From Chlamydiota bacterium (GTDB lineage Bacteria; Chlamydiota; Chlamydiia; Chlamydiales; JAAKFR01): 36,425 bases of DNA. The notes beneath the pieces were generated by a model. It was not told the DNA's origin, did no database searches, and saw only the letters and a list, made by a program, of their open reading frames with translations. Each line of letters opens with the position of its first letter. Position 1 is the first letter of the stretch. Shown here one piece after another: positions 15,404-24,088 of this stretch. The stretch spans positions 1-36,425 of the forward strand of contig JAJFLY010000012.1 of assembly GCA_021772455.1 (NCBI GenBank). Reading direction: 5' to 3'. A program made the translations under genes and the position numbers.

Positions 15404-16105
15404 TCACCTTCTCCCTGAAGAGAAAATTCTTAGCAGATACCAGAAGATCATGATGACGTTGATGTACATCTTCAGCGCCATGACCATCGAGAGCTTGTAA
15501 GAAGCGACCGAATTGACGTCCACTTGCATGCTATAGGCACGGATTGTCTGCGCATCATAAGCTGTTAGGCCAACAAAAATCGCGAGCCCTAAGTAGCTAA
15601 TCAAGAGGTTAGCAAATGGCATCGGGGTGAAAAAGGAGAGGATCATAAATAGAAATGTGAGCGCAATGAGGCCAATTAAACCAAATGTGAGGATGCGACC
15701 TAAGCTTGTCAGATCATTTTTTGTAAACATTCCATACCCCATCGCAAGGGCAAAAATAGCTGAAGCTGTGAGGAAGGCCGACCAAATTACCTGTCCACCA
15801 AATGCGGCGGCAAATACAGGAAGAATGGTTCCAAATATGACCCCTTCAAGGGCAGCGTAGGTGAGAAATAGTCCGATGACACCTCCGATTGAAAGGCGCT
15901 TAAGCCCTGCATTGAAGCTCATCGCAATGCCAAATGCAGCAAAGGCAAACACCCACCAAAAGGGCATCAGCTTGACGTAAAGAGCTGAGCGATACAAGAA
16001 ATAGGCGATAAAAGCTGTGACTCCAAGCCCGATAGCCATCCATCCGTATACGCGGGTGGAAAAGGTTCCAACAGCTTGCGCGTCTTGAATATGTCCTCTT
16101 TGCAT
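15404..16105 (-). CDS. Bax inhibitor-1/YccA family membrane protein
   Basis: A 233-residue protein with seven hydrophobic segments, including WMAIGLGVTAFIAYFLY near the start and YLGLAIFVGLTAYDAQTI near residues 180-197, where the family's conserved Asp follows TAY. The closing segment has INVIMIFWYLLRIF. Family members (E. coli YccA/YbhL, eukaryotic BI-1) are linked to FtsH modulation or ion leak; the chlamydial function is unknown. It corresponds to CT819 (yccA) and sits next to tyrP as there. GGAGG lies seven to eight bases before the ATG, and a promoter is visible at the end of tyrP. Confidence 0.9.
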   Translation of the reverse strand: MQRGHIQDAQAVGTFSTRVYGWMAIGLGVTAFIAYFLYRSALYVKLMPFWWVFAFAAFGIAMSFNAGLKRLSIGGVIGLFLTYAALEGVIFGTILPVFAAAFGGQVIWSAFLTASAIFALAMGYGMFTKNDLTSLGRILTFGLIGLIALTFLFMILSFFTPMPFANLLISYLGLAIFVGLTAYDAQTIRAYSMQVDVNSVASYKLSMVMALKMYINVIMIFWYLLRIFSSGRR

Positions 16106-16127
16106 AGGATTCCTCCTTTTAGACAGG

Positions 16128-16156
16128 AGTATAGCGCTTTGTTAGATTTTCACCAA
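16128..16156 (-). promoter_or_regulatory. Putative promoter of the BI-1 family gene
   Basis: On the minus strand TTGGTG (16156-16151), a 17-base spacer, and TATACT (16133-16128). The -35 and most of the spacer are inside the end of tyrP. The predicted start is about 15-20 bases before the ATG at 16105, with GGAGG in between. Confidence 0.45.
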
Positions 16157-17332
16157 CATGATGATCAGTTCAAATACGATAAATAAAATTAAAATTGTAA
16201 GGACAATGCGGCCGCCAAATATGATGCGGGGGCCTTGAAACTTCAATGTATAACGCCCGCGCCACGCCATAAGAATTGGCAGCAAACCCAAAAGCAGGGC
16301 ACATCCAAATCCTCCAGCATAGCGAAGTGCGCTCAGAAAGACGCACGGATTGATCATGGCAAAAACAAGTGGAGGGCCGTAGATCATAAGCGTAAGGAGA
16401 AAGCGGCCGCTCGGAGTTTTTTTAACTTTTAGGCCATCTGCAAGAAAGTCGAGCAGCCCGAGCGTGACCCCTAAAAAGGAAGTGACAAGGGCAAAAAAGG
16501 CAAAAAACTCGCCAACGCGGTAGAGCCAAGGGTGGAGAATAACTTTCCGTAGGGGGTAAACAGCTGATTGGCCAATCGTGCGCGCCTCTTCAAGGGCAGC
16601 AAGTGGAATCACACCAAGAATCAACCCTTCCCAAATGATGTAGCAGATAAGGGGGATGAGGCTACCGATAATAATCGCTTTTTTAACGCGCGCAGGGTTG
16701 CGGTCGAGGTAATTGGTTAGCGTCGGCACAATTCCTTGGAAGCCAAAAGAGGTAAAAACTACGGGCGTTGCTAATAGTGCCAATGGGAAATCAACCCGCT
16801 CCAATAGGTTGAGCTCGATGTGGTTAACCCCAAGTACTATAAAAACAAGGAAAGAGAGAATGAGCCCTGCCATGAGGAGAGCATTGATCTTATCAACGGC
16901 TTTGGCACCAATCGCGACAAAGGGTGCAAAAATCAAAACAAAGATGAGGGGCCCAAGCCGCAGAGGATAATCTTGTTTGCCAATTGCCTCAAAAAGATCT
17001 TTGATAAGACCTCCCCCACCAGAGAGATAGGCGATTGTAAGCGAATAAAAGAGGAAGAGATAGAGTACCCAGGCAATGATTTTACCTGGATTACCAAGTG
17101 TCATCTTGGCCATCGAGACGATGTTGACCTCTTCCTTGCTCCATAGCACGATTTCTAGAAGGAGGAGTCCGGTTGCTGTCATAAAGAGCCAGCAGAGAAC
17201 ATAGATCAAAATCGCGGGCAAAAAACCACCTGCTGCCGTGAGCACGGGAAGGGCTAACATCCCTCCACCGATCGCCGTTCCCGCGACTAAAAGAGAGCCG
17301 CCAAGAAGATGTCCACCTTTAGAAAATTCCAT
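16142..17332 (-). CDS. tyrP: Aromatic amino acid permease (tyrosine transporter)
   Basis: A 396-residue inner membrane protein of the HAAAP family. The signature LLVAGTAIGGGMLALPVLTA lies at residues 15-34, and about eleven hydrophobic helices follow through to the C terminus (VFELIIMLVKI). Family members import tyrosine or tryptophan by proton symport. C. trachomatis has tandem copies (CT817/CT818); only one copy is present here. The gene lies 29 bases after glmS on the same strand and is probably part of the glmM-glmS-tyrP unit. Confidence 0.92.
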   Translation of the reverse strand: MEFSKGGHLLGGSLLVAGTAIGGGMLALPVLTAAGGFLPAILIYVLCWLFMTATGLLLLEIVLWSKEEVNIVSMAKMTLGNPGKIIAWVLYLFLFYSLTIAYLSGGGGLIKDLFEAIGKQDYPLRLGPLIFVLIFAPFVAIGAKAVDKINALLMAGLILSFLVFIVLGVNHIELNLLERVDFPLALLATPVVFTSFGFQGIVPTLTNYLDRNPARVKKAIIIGSLIPLICYIIWEGLILGVIPLAALEEARTIGQSAVYPLRKVILHPWLYRVGEFFAFFALVTSFLGVTLGLLDFLADGLKVKKTPSGRFLLTLMIYGPPLVFAMINPCVFLSALRYAGGFGCALLLGLLPILMAWRGRYTLKFQGPRIIFGGRIVLTILILFIVFELIIMLVKI

Positions 17333-17361
17333 AGCGAACCAGGATAAACAATTGAACCGTT

Positions 17362-19188
17362 CTACTCAACTGTTACAGATTTTGCGAGGTTGCGGGGCTG
17401 ATCAATTTCGGTCCCACGCTCTTTTGCGACATAATAAGAAAAAAGCTGCCCCACAATTGTGGAGGCAACCGGGGCAAGTTCATCGAGCGTTGGGGGAACC
17501 CAGATTACATCATCGGCAATGGCAGCAATGTCGGAGGCGCCACCAGGAGCAATCGCCAAAACCTTCCCGCCGCGCGCTTTCACTTCCATCAAGTTACTGA
17601 GCATTTTTGGATAGGTGTAGGTATCAGCACAAAAAGCAACCGTCGGACACATTTCGTTAATGAGCGCGATCGGTCCGTGTTTCATCTCGCCTGCTGGATA
17701 GCCATTGGCATTGACGTAGGCAATCTCTTTGAGTTTTAAAGCCCCCTCTAGTGCCGTAGGATACATGTATCTACGGCCGAGATAGAAGAAGTTTTCATAC
17801 GCGGCATATTTTTTCGCAATCTCGATGATCTGCCCACTCCCGAGTAAAACCTGGCGAATCTGCTCAGGAAGTTTTGTCAGGGCATCAATAAACAGAACCC
17901 CCTCTTGCTGGCTCATCTGCCGCATGCGGGCAAAGTGTAGGCTCAGCAGGGAGAGGACAATTAACTGACTGGTAAAGGTTTTCGAAGCGGCAACCCCAAT
18001 TTCGGGTCCTGCACGTAAGAAGAGGCAACTATCGACCTCACGCGCCATTGTGGAGCCTTGCATATTGCAAATTCCTAAAATCCGCGCTCCTTTTTCACGA
18101 AGTTCTCGCATTGCGGCTAACGTGTCGGCAGTCTCTCCCGATTGACTAATTGCGATTGCCAATGTGTTGTCTTTCACAATGGGATTTTTGTAGCGAAACT
18201 CCGAGGATATCTCGACCTCAACGGGAATACGTGCTTTCTCCTCAAGCATGTGGGCGGCAATCATACCCGCATGGAGCGAGGTTCCGCATGCGAGGATGAC
18301 GATACGCTCGACTTTCTTGAGCTCTTCATCGGAAAAATTGAGGTTATCGAGTGTCGCAGTTCCATAATCGCGACTAAAACGGGCGAGAAGAGCATTTTGC
18401 AGAGTTTGGGGCTGCTCATGAATCTCTTTGAGCATGAAATGCTGGTAGTCCCCTTTTGAGGCCTCTTCTACAGAGTGGGATAACTCTTCACGTTTTTTTT
18501 CGATCGGGGCAAATTGAGCATCGAAGGCCTCAACTCCATGTTCGGTCAGAAGTGCAACCTCTGAAGCTCCTAAATAGATGGCTCTCCGGGTGTATTTCAA
18601 AAAGGCACCAGAATCAGAAGCGACAAACATCTCTCCCTTTCCAATTCCAATTGCCAAAGGACTTTCTTTGGCAGCGCATACAATTTCACCGGGATGAGCG
18701 TGGTGGATCACAGCGATCGCAAAGGCCCCTTTAAGAAGAGGCAGCGCACGTTGGACGGCACGTAAGAAATTCCCTTTGTAGAGATAGGCGATCAAATGTG
18801 CAATCACCTCGGTGTCGGTGTCGCTTATGCATGTGATGCCTCTTTTTTCGAGTAAATGGCGTACTGTATCGTGATTTTCGATGATGCCGTTGTGGACAAC
18901 TGCACATTTCTTTTGAGTATCTAAATGAGGATGGGCGTTGCCTTGTGTCGGCCTACCGTGTGTTGCCCAGCGGGTGTGGGCAATCGCGAGGTTTGTCTCC
19001 CAATTTTTAGCCGAGACAACCTCTTGCAACCTGGAAACTTTTCCAACCTCTTTCTCATGACAGAGGACACCATCGTTGATCATCGCAATCCCAGCGGAAT
19101 CGTATCCCCTATACTCGAGCTTCTGAATACCATCCAAGACAATAGAGGTGGCCTCGCGCGGCCCGATATATCCAAAAATCCCGCACAC
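17362..19188 (-). CDS. glmS: Glutamine-fructose-6-phosphate aminotransferase
   Basis: A 608-residue enzyme of normal length. The start is GTG at 19188-19186, overlapping the glmM TAG stop by one base. This start is decisive because Cys2 of MCGIFGYIG must become the N-terminal nucleophile after Met removal. The Ntn glutaminase domain includes AHTRWATHGRPTQGNAHPH and HNGIIENHDTVR. Two SIS domains follow (about 285-430 and 455-600), with ACGTSLHAG, ISQSGETADTLAA and the ending DQPRNLAKSVTVE. It makes glucosamine-6-phosphate for lipid A and peptidoglycan precursors. It corresponds to CT816. Confidence 0.97.
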   Translation of the reverse strand: MCGIFGYIGPREATSIVLDGIQKLEYRGYDSAGIAMINDGVLCHEKEVGKVSRLQEVVSAKNWETNLAIAHTRWATHGRPTQGNAHPHLDTQKKCAVVHNGIIENHDTVRHLLEKRGITCISDTDTEVIAHLIAYLYKGNFLRAVQRALPLLKGAFAIAVIHHAHPGEIVCAAKESPLAIGIGKGEMFVASDSGAFLKYTRRAIYLGASEVALLTEHGVEAFDAQFAPIEKKREELSHSVEEASKGDYQHFMLKEIHEQPQTLQNALLARFSRDYGTATLDNLNFSDEELKKVERIVILACGTSLHAGMIAAHMLEEKARIPVEVEISSEFRYKNPIVKDNTLAIAISQSGETADTLAAMRELREKGARILGICNMQGSTMAREVDSCLFLRAGPEIGVAASKTFTSQLIVLSLLSLHFARMRQMSQQEGVLFIDALTKLPEQIRQVLLGSGQIIEIAKKYAAYENFFYLGRRYMYPTALEGALKLKEIAYVNANGYPAGEMKHGPIALINEMCPTVAFCADTYTYPKMLSNLMEVKARGGKVLAIAPGGASDIAAIADDVIWVPPTLDELAPVASTIVGQLFSYYVAKERGTEIDQPRNLAKSVTVE

Positions 19189-20561
19189 TAGTGTTTCTTC
19201 GCTCCAATTTCTTTTTCGATCTCTTTTGCAATTTTTTGAGCTAAGAGATCAACTTGATGTTTCTTTGGCCCTTCAACCATGACACGGCATAAATCTTGTG
19301 TTCCCGAATAGCGTATCAAGACCCGCCCGTGTTCGGAAAGCTCAGCTTCGACCTCTTCGATCGCTCTTTGAACTCCCGTAAGTTTTTCCATCGGCATTTT
19401 GTTTGTAACCGGTATATTAATCAGAGTTTGAGGGAATTTTTTCACACAAGCGGTTAAATCAGAGAGGGTCGATTCGCTCTCGATCATGATTTTTAGAACT
19501 TGCATGGCACACACAATCCCGTCACCTGTTGTATTGTGCTCAAGAAAGATCATATGCCCGCTCTGCTCGCCACCTAAAAAGGCTTGATTTGCAAGCATTT
19601 CTTGAATGACATTCCGATCTCCAACTTTTGAGAGGTGGACCTCAATTCCGAGAGACTCTAGATATTTCACAACACCGTAGTTGCTCATCACAGTCGCAAC
19701 GACACAGTTATTTTTTAACTCTCCGCGCCGCTTAAGATCCGCTGCACAAATTGCAAGTATGGTATCTCCATCGATGACTTGCCCCTTTTCATCGACCATA
19801 ATGACCCGATCAGCATCACCGTCGAGTGCAATTCCCACATCAGCTTTGTGCTCGATCACCCCTTTTTGAATAATTGAAGGGTGTAGAGAGCCACACCCTT
19901 CGTTGATATTAATCCCGTCAGGTTCATTCCCCGTCACAACAACTTGGGCATCTAACTCCCAAAAAGCTGAGGGCGCAACGCGGTGCGCAGCTCCGTTGGC
20001 ACAATCTAAAAATATTTTTATTCCTTTAAGTGTTTTGCCTTTAGGAAAAGTTGCTTTCACAAATTCGATGTACCGCCCCGCTGCATCTTCGATCCGTATA
20101 TTGCGTCCCAATTCACAGTCAGGGGGTATATCTTCGAATTTCCCCGAAGCAATCATTGTTTCCATTTCGTGCTCAACTTCGTCGGGAAGCTTGATTCCAT
20201 CAGCGGTGAATATTTTGATCCCATTATCATGGTAGGGGTTGTGAGAAGCCGAAATCACGATTCCAGCGTCGGCACGGTAAGCACGCGTGATGAATGCAAC
20301 GGCAGGAGTTGGAAGGGGGCCGAGCATAAGCGTGTCGACTCCCATCGAATTCAGACCAGCGATGAGGGCATTTTCGAACATGTAACAGGAAAGACGTGTG
20401 TCCTTTCCGATCGCGACACGGTGTTTGCCATCATGGCGCCGCAAAACGACCGCAACCGCTTTTCCAAGCATCAAAGCGATCTCAACTGTCATCGGAAAGT
20501 GGTTCGCGCGCCCTCTAACCCCATCGGTACCAAAGAGTTTAAATCCAGATTGCCTATCCAT
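19188..20561 (-). CDS. glmM: Phosphoglucosamine mutase
   Basis: A 457-residue alpha-D-phosphohexomutase. LFGTDGVRGRAN (9-20) is the family start; the phosphoserine is Ser106 in ISASHNPYHDNG; the metal loop is DGDADR (247-252); GGEQSGH provides the sugar-binding loop; and RYSGTQDLCRVMVEG near residue 424 is the phosphate-binding loop, slightly different from the usual RxSGTEPxxRVMxE. It converts glucosamine-6-phosphate to glucosamine-1-phosphate for UDP-GlcNAc synthesis. It is translationally coupled to glmS through TAGTG. It corresponds to CT815 (mrsA). Confidence 0.97.
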   Translation of the reverse strand: MDRQSGFKLFGTDGVRGRANHFPMTVEIALMLGKAVAVVLRRHDGKHRVAIGKDTRLSCYMFENALIAGLNSMGVDTLMLGPLPTPAVAFITRAYRADAGIVISASHNPYHDNGIKIFTADGIKLPDEVEHEMETMIASGKFEDIPPDCELGRNIRIEDAAGRYIEFVKATFPKGKTLKGIKIFLDCANGAAHRVAPSAFWELDAQVVVTGNEPDGININEGCGSLHPSIIQKGVIEHKADVGIALDGDADRVIMVDEKGQVIDGDTILAICAADLKRRGELKNNCVVATVMSNYGVVKYLESLGIEVHLSKVGDRNVIQEMLANQAFLGGEQSGHMIFLEHNTTGDGIVCAMQVLKIMIESESTLSDLTACVKKFPQTLINIPVTNKMPMEKLTGVQRAIEEVEAELSEHGRVLIRYSGTQDLCRVMVEGPKKHQVDLLAQKIAKEIEKEIGAKKH

Positions 20562-20778
20562 CTTATTCCATGTACTTTTGTGTAAACATATAGTAGAAAG
20601 GGTTTTTTTTCCATCATGAGACTATCCAACTCCTTGAAAAACTCTCTTTTTGTGTCTTTTTCCACATCTTTTAGAGCCACTTCTTGGCCTACTAGCCTAA
20701 GTATGTTCTGCGAAGCGGTTCTAAAACCTGTGAAAAAATCCATTAAAAATCAAATTGTTCAAATAGTGGGATAGCCTC

Positions 20779-22119
20779 ATGCAAACACACAACACGACTG
20801 TTGAAGAGATTCAAAAAAAGGTGCGTATGCACTCAGGACTCCTACACTTTTCCTCAAAGGCATCCTCAAATACTTTAAGGAATCGCCCAAAAGATGGGAT
20901 AGACCTCTCAAAGCTCACCAATATCTTGGAGATTGGGCAAGAATGGGCTTACGTGGAACCAGGCGTGACCTTCGCAAATTTGTGCACAGAAACCCTGAAA
21001 CAAGGGTTGCTTCCCCCTGTGGTTCCGGAATTTATGACAATCACTGTCGGTGGAGCTGTCATGGGTGCGGCGCTAGAGAGCAGCTCCCACAGATTTGGGC
21101 AGTTTAGCGATACGTGTCTAGAGTATGAGGTCATCTTAGGAAATGGGGAGGTTGTACAGGCAAGTCCCGATAATAACGCCGATCTATTTTACGGATTATC
21201 TGGAAGTTACGGAACCTTAGGGGTTCTGAGCTCAATCAAATTACGTCTGATTAAAGCTGAAAAATACATTCAAATCTCCAGCCAAAAACTTTCTAATAAA
21301 GATCTTATCGATTTTTTGACACAGCCACAAGAAGCCGATTTTGTCGAAGGGATTGCATTGAATCGCGAATCTGGGGTGGCTCTGATTGGCAAGATGACAG
21401 CGGAGCCAAAATCCCCTCTTTTTCGTCAAAATCGCTACTGGTCTTCCTGGTACATCCAACAGGTGATAGAAAATCCAAATTTCAACTTTTGCATGACAAC
21501 CAAAGAATACCTTTTTCGACTCGATAGAGGAGCCTTTTGGATGGGGCAGTACACTCTTTCAATCCCGACCATGCTACGCTTACTTCTACATATCGGCATC
21601 CCCAAACTGAGTATGCAAGCCCTCTATCCCAAATCGATTTTTCGTTTATTATTCGGATGGATGTTGTCCAGTGGCCGTCTCTATAAAATTTGGCACCGCG
21701 TCCCCAAAAAAATCTCAGAAAATCTTTTTTTTGTGCACGATTTCTATGCGCCTGTCGCAAAAGCCCATGAAGTTTTTACCCATTTTATCGAGCAAACGGA
21801 GATTTTTCCTATTTGGCTTTGCCCGGTCAAAGGGACCTCTTCACCACAAATTTTTGCCCCACACTTTGGCAATGAGCGCTTTTTGAATATCGGGGTGTAT
21901 GGGATGCCAAAATCCTCCCTTTCTACCCCTGAATTATCGGCAAAATTAGAAAACGAAATAACCCTTTTTGGGGGACGAAAAATGTTGTATAGCTATACCT
22001 ATTATGACCGTGAAAATTTTTCAAAAATTTACGATGAAACCCACTATGACGCCTTGCGCCAGAAATTTTTTGCCGAAAAGGCCTTTCCACACATCTACAA
22101 TAAAATCGTGATGTGCTAA
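20779..22119 (+). CDS. FAD-binding oxidoreductase, DHCR24/DWF1 (delta-24 sterol reductase)-like
   Basis: A 446-residue flavoprotein with a PCMH-type FAD domain: VEPGVTFANLC (59-69), LPPVVPEFMTITVGGAV (78-94), ESSSHRFGQF (100-109) and NADLFYGLSGSYGTLGVLSS. These match the DHCR24/Diminuto pattern (EPGVTMGxL, VVPExxxxTVGGL, EgSSHxYGLFxD, DLFYAxPWSxGTLG). The C-terminal half also matches: IFPIWLCPVK, NIGVYGMPK, and KMLYSYTYYDRENF followed by AFPHIYNKI. That makes it a full-length family member rather than a generic FAD oxidase. Eukaryotic DHCR24 reduces the delta-24 side-chain bond of sterols. The N-terminal membrane anchor of those enzymes is missing. The substrate here is unknown. It leads the pcnB-hydrolase-GT2-lpxB gene run; the gap to pcnB is 12 bases. 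Confidence 0.8.
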   Translation: MQTHNTTVEEIQKKVRMHSGLLHFSSKASSNTLRNRPKDGIDLSKLTNILEIGQEWAYVEPGVTFANLCTETLKQGLLPPVVPEFMTITVGGAVMGAALESSSHRFGQFSDTCLEYEVILGNGEVVQASPDNNADLFYGLSGSYGTLGVLSSIKLRLIKAEKYIQISSQKLSNKDLIDFLTQPQEADFVEGIALNRESGVALIGKMTAEPKSPLFRQNRYWSSWYIQQVIENPNFNFCMTTKEYLFRLDRGAFWMGQYTLSIPTMLRLLLHIGIPKLSMQALYPKSIFRLLFGWMLSSGRLYKIWHRVPKKISENLFFVHDFYAPVAKAHEVFTHFIEQTEIFPIWLCPVKGTSSPQIFAPHFGNERFLNIGVYGMPKSSLSTPELSAKLENEITLFGGRKMLYSYTYYDRENFSKIYDETHYDALRQKFFAEKAFPHIYNKIVMC

Positions 22120-22131
22120 GCTATCTCGCCC

Positions 22132-23310
22132 ATGAAAGAAAAAATCTATACCGAAAAAGATCACCACATCCGCAACGACCTCATCGACCCAAGCGCGCTT
22201 ACCGTGCTCAAAAAACTCCATGAGGCAGGCTATACTGCTTATTTAGTTGGAGGGGGTGTCCGAGATCTTCTTATGCGCAAAAAACCCAAGGACTTCGATA
22301 TCTCTACGTCGGCAAAACCCGAGGAGATCAAAGCCGTTTTTCAGCGCAGTTGTCTCCTAATTGGACGCCGTTTTCGGCTCGCTCACATCCGTTTTGGACG
22401 GACGATCATTGAGGTTTCCACATTCCGTGCAGGCGATCCTACCGATGGCGAGCTTATCGTTCACGACAACATATGGGGATCTCCCGAGGAAGATGCCTTA
22501 AGGCGTGATTTCACGATCAATGGACTTTTTTACGATCCGCTTGACCATAAAATCATCGATTATGTCGGTGGCTTTGAGGATCTTAAAGAGCATTGCCTGC
22601 GAGCAATCGGCGATCCAACTTTGCGCTTTAAGCAAGACCCTGTTCGAATGATCCGGATGCTAAAATTTCGCGCACGTTTTGGCTTCAATGTTGATCCAAA
22701 AGCCCTCGAAGCATTGGATGGCTGCCGGGAAGAAATCAAGAAAAGCTCCCCTGCACGGGTGTTAGAAGAGATCTTTCGGATGCTCGAATCAGGAGCCTCG
22801 GAACCCTTTTTCCACCTCCTAGCAGAATCAAAAATCCTTAAAATCCTTTTCCCCCAGCTGAATATCTACTTTCATGAGCCCATAGCTGAGCGCATCTACG
22901 CCTATTTAAAAGCGTCCGACTCGATGAACGCCCAAGCGGGATATCGTACGCTCGACAGGTCTATTTTAACAGCAGCCATGATCTTCCCTATTTTAGATGA
23001 GGAACTTAAACGCCTGGATCCCCCTCCTCACTTCGGCGAGATCATAGATCACTCTCATGATATGATTGAAGAGTTGCTTACCGAATCATGCGCACATTTT
23101 CCCCGCAAAATCCGTTTACGCTGCCACTTTATCCTCCAGACACAATACCGCTTAACCCCCTTTGATAAGAACAAGCGACCCCGCTCGCGAATCGTGAACC
23201 AAAAAGAATTTATCTATGCCCTCACGTTTTTAAAACTGCGCGCGCTCATCCACCCCGAGTACTTTAAAACGTATGAGCATTGGAAGCGTCTATCAACCAA
23301 GAGGACTTAA
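22132..23310 (+). CDS. pcnB: Poly(A) polymerase I (class II nucleotidyltransferase)
   Basis: A 392-residue enzyme. The nucleotidyltransferase head shows YLVGGGVRDLLMRKKPKDFD (38-57) with Asp54 and Asp56 as metal ligands. LIGRRFRLAHIRF (76-88) is the signature separating bacterial poly(A) polymerases from CCA-adding enzymes. EDALRRDFTINGLFYDP and the RNA-binding RFKQDPVRMIRMLKFRARF segment follow. It adds 3' A-tails that feed mRNA decay. C. trachomatis CT410 is also adjacent to lpxB. A basic C-terminal extension as in E. coli PcnB is short here. Confidence 0.93.
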   Translation: MKEKIYTEKDHHIRNDLIDPSALTVLKKLHEAGYTAYLVGGGVRDLLMRKKPKDFDISTSAKPEEIKAVFQRSCLLIGRRFRLAHIRFGRTIIEVSTFRAGDPTDGELIVHDNIWGSPEEDALRRDFTINGLFYDPLDHKIIDYVGGFEDLKEHCLRAIGDPTLRFKQDPVRMIRMLKFRARFGFNVDPKALEALDGCREEIKKSSPARVLEEIFRMLESGASEPFFHLLAESKILKILFPQLNIYFHEPIAERIYAYLKASDSMNAQAGYRTLDRSILTAAMIFPILDEELKRLDPPPHFGEIIDHSHDMIEELLTESCAHFPRKIRLRCHFILQTQYRLTPFDKNKRPRSRIVNQKEFIYALTFLKLRALIHPEYFKTYEHWKRLSTKRT

Positions 23311-23313
23311 GGA

Positions 23314-24084
23314 TTGAAACGCCTTGACTGTGATGGCACTGAAATCTGTTACCTTGGACTCGGCCCTGAAGCCGGGCCACTGCCCGCGCTCTTCTATTTC
23401 TCCCTTTCTGGAGAGGAAAGTTTAACACTTTCTCCCTACAATTCCCCTGCAGCTTTGCTTGAAGGAGCACCTCTGCGTGTTTTTTCGATGACGATCCCTG
23501 GCCATGGCGAAGATTTTGACAAGCTTCATGCGATCAAATACTGGGCCGATCAAATGGCCGAAGAGAACTATATCCTCGAAGAATTTTTTGAAAAAATCAC
23601 CTCCTCAATCGACTGGCTGATTGAGAATGGTTATGTCGATCCAGACCACATCGCTGTGGGAGGACTTTCGCGAGGAGCCTTTGTGGCGACCCATGTCGCA
23701 GCACTCGAGAAACGAATCAAAATAATTCTAGGCTTTGCCCCCCTCACTAAATTGAGTGCTACAGAGGAATTTTCTTCTGCCGAACGGGGAGTTCGTGTTA
23801 AAGTACGTGCTGCCACTCTTGATTTAGAGCATTTAGCAGAAAAACTCACCCATATCCATAATCTTCGATTCTATATCGGGAACAGGGATGAGCGTGTGAG
23901 TACCGATGCCTGCTATTGCTTTCTTCGAAAATTGGCCAATACCGCCCATGAAATCCGAGCGCGGCACATGAATGTTGAATTAAACCTCACCCAAGCAATT
24001 GGGCATAAGGGGCACGGAACATCTCCTCAAACTTTTGAAGAGGGAACTCTTTGGGTAAAAGACCACCTACTAGGGAAAAGGTAA
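23314..24084 (+). CDS. Alpha/beta hydrolase (serine esterase/peptidase-like)
   Basis: A 256-residue cytosolic protein. The start is TTG at 23314, three bases after the pcnB stop; no in-frame ATG exists near the N terminus, and AGAGGA inside the end of pcnB serves as Shine-Dalgarno. The nucleophile elbow GGLSRGAF gives Ser119, IGNRDERV gives a probable acid Asp192, and IGHKGHGTSP gives the His (231 or 234). SMTIPGHGEDF (58-68) looks like the oxyanion or cap strand region. The fold resembles prolyl-oligopeptidase or acetyl-xylan-esterase-type hydrolases; the substrate is unknown. As I recall, this gene is not between pcnB and lpxB in C. trachomatis. Confidence 0.8.
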   Translation: MKRLDCDGTEICYLGLGPEAGPLPALFYFSLSGEESLTLSPYNSPAALLEGAPLRVFSMTIPGHGEDFDKLHAIKYWADQMAEENYILEEFFEKITSSIDWLIENGYVDPDHIAVGGLSRGAFVATHVAALEKRIKIILGFAPLTKLSATEEFSSAERGVRVKVRAATLDLEHLAEKLTHIHNLRFYIGNRDERVSTDACYCFLRKLANTAHEIRARHMNVELNLTQAIGHKGHGTSPQTFEEGTLWVKDHLLGKR

Positions 24085-24088
24085 ACAG

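Noticed and set aside
20489-20743. 84-residue minus-strand frame overlapping the start of glmM
   Set aside because: It overlaps glmM by 73 bases out of frame, has no Shine-Dalgarno, and its C-terminal half is only the shifted glmM sequence. The upstream part (20562-20743) shows no recognisable domain.
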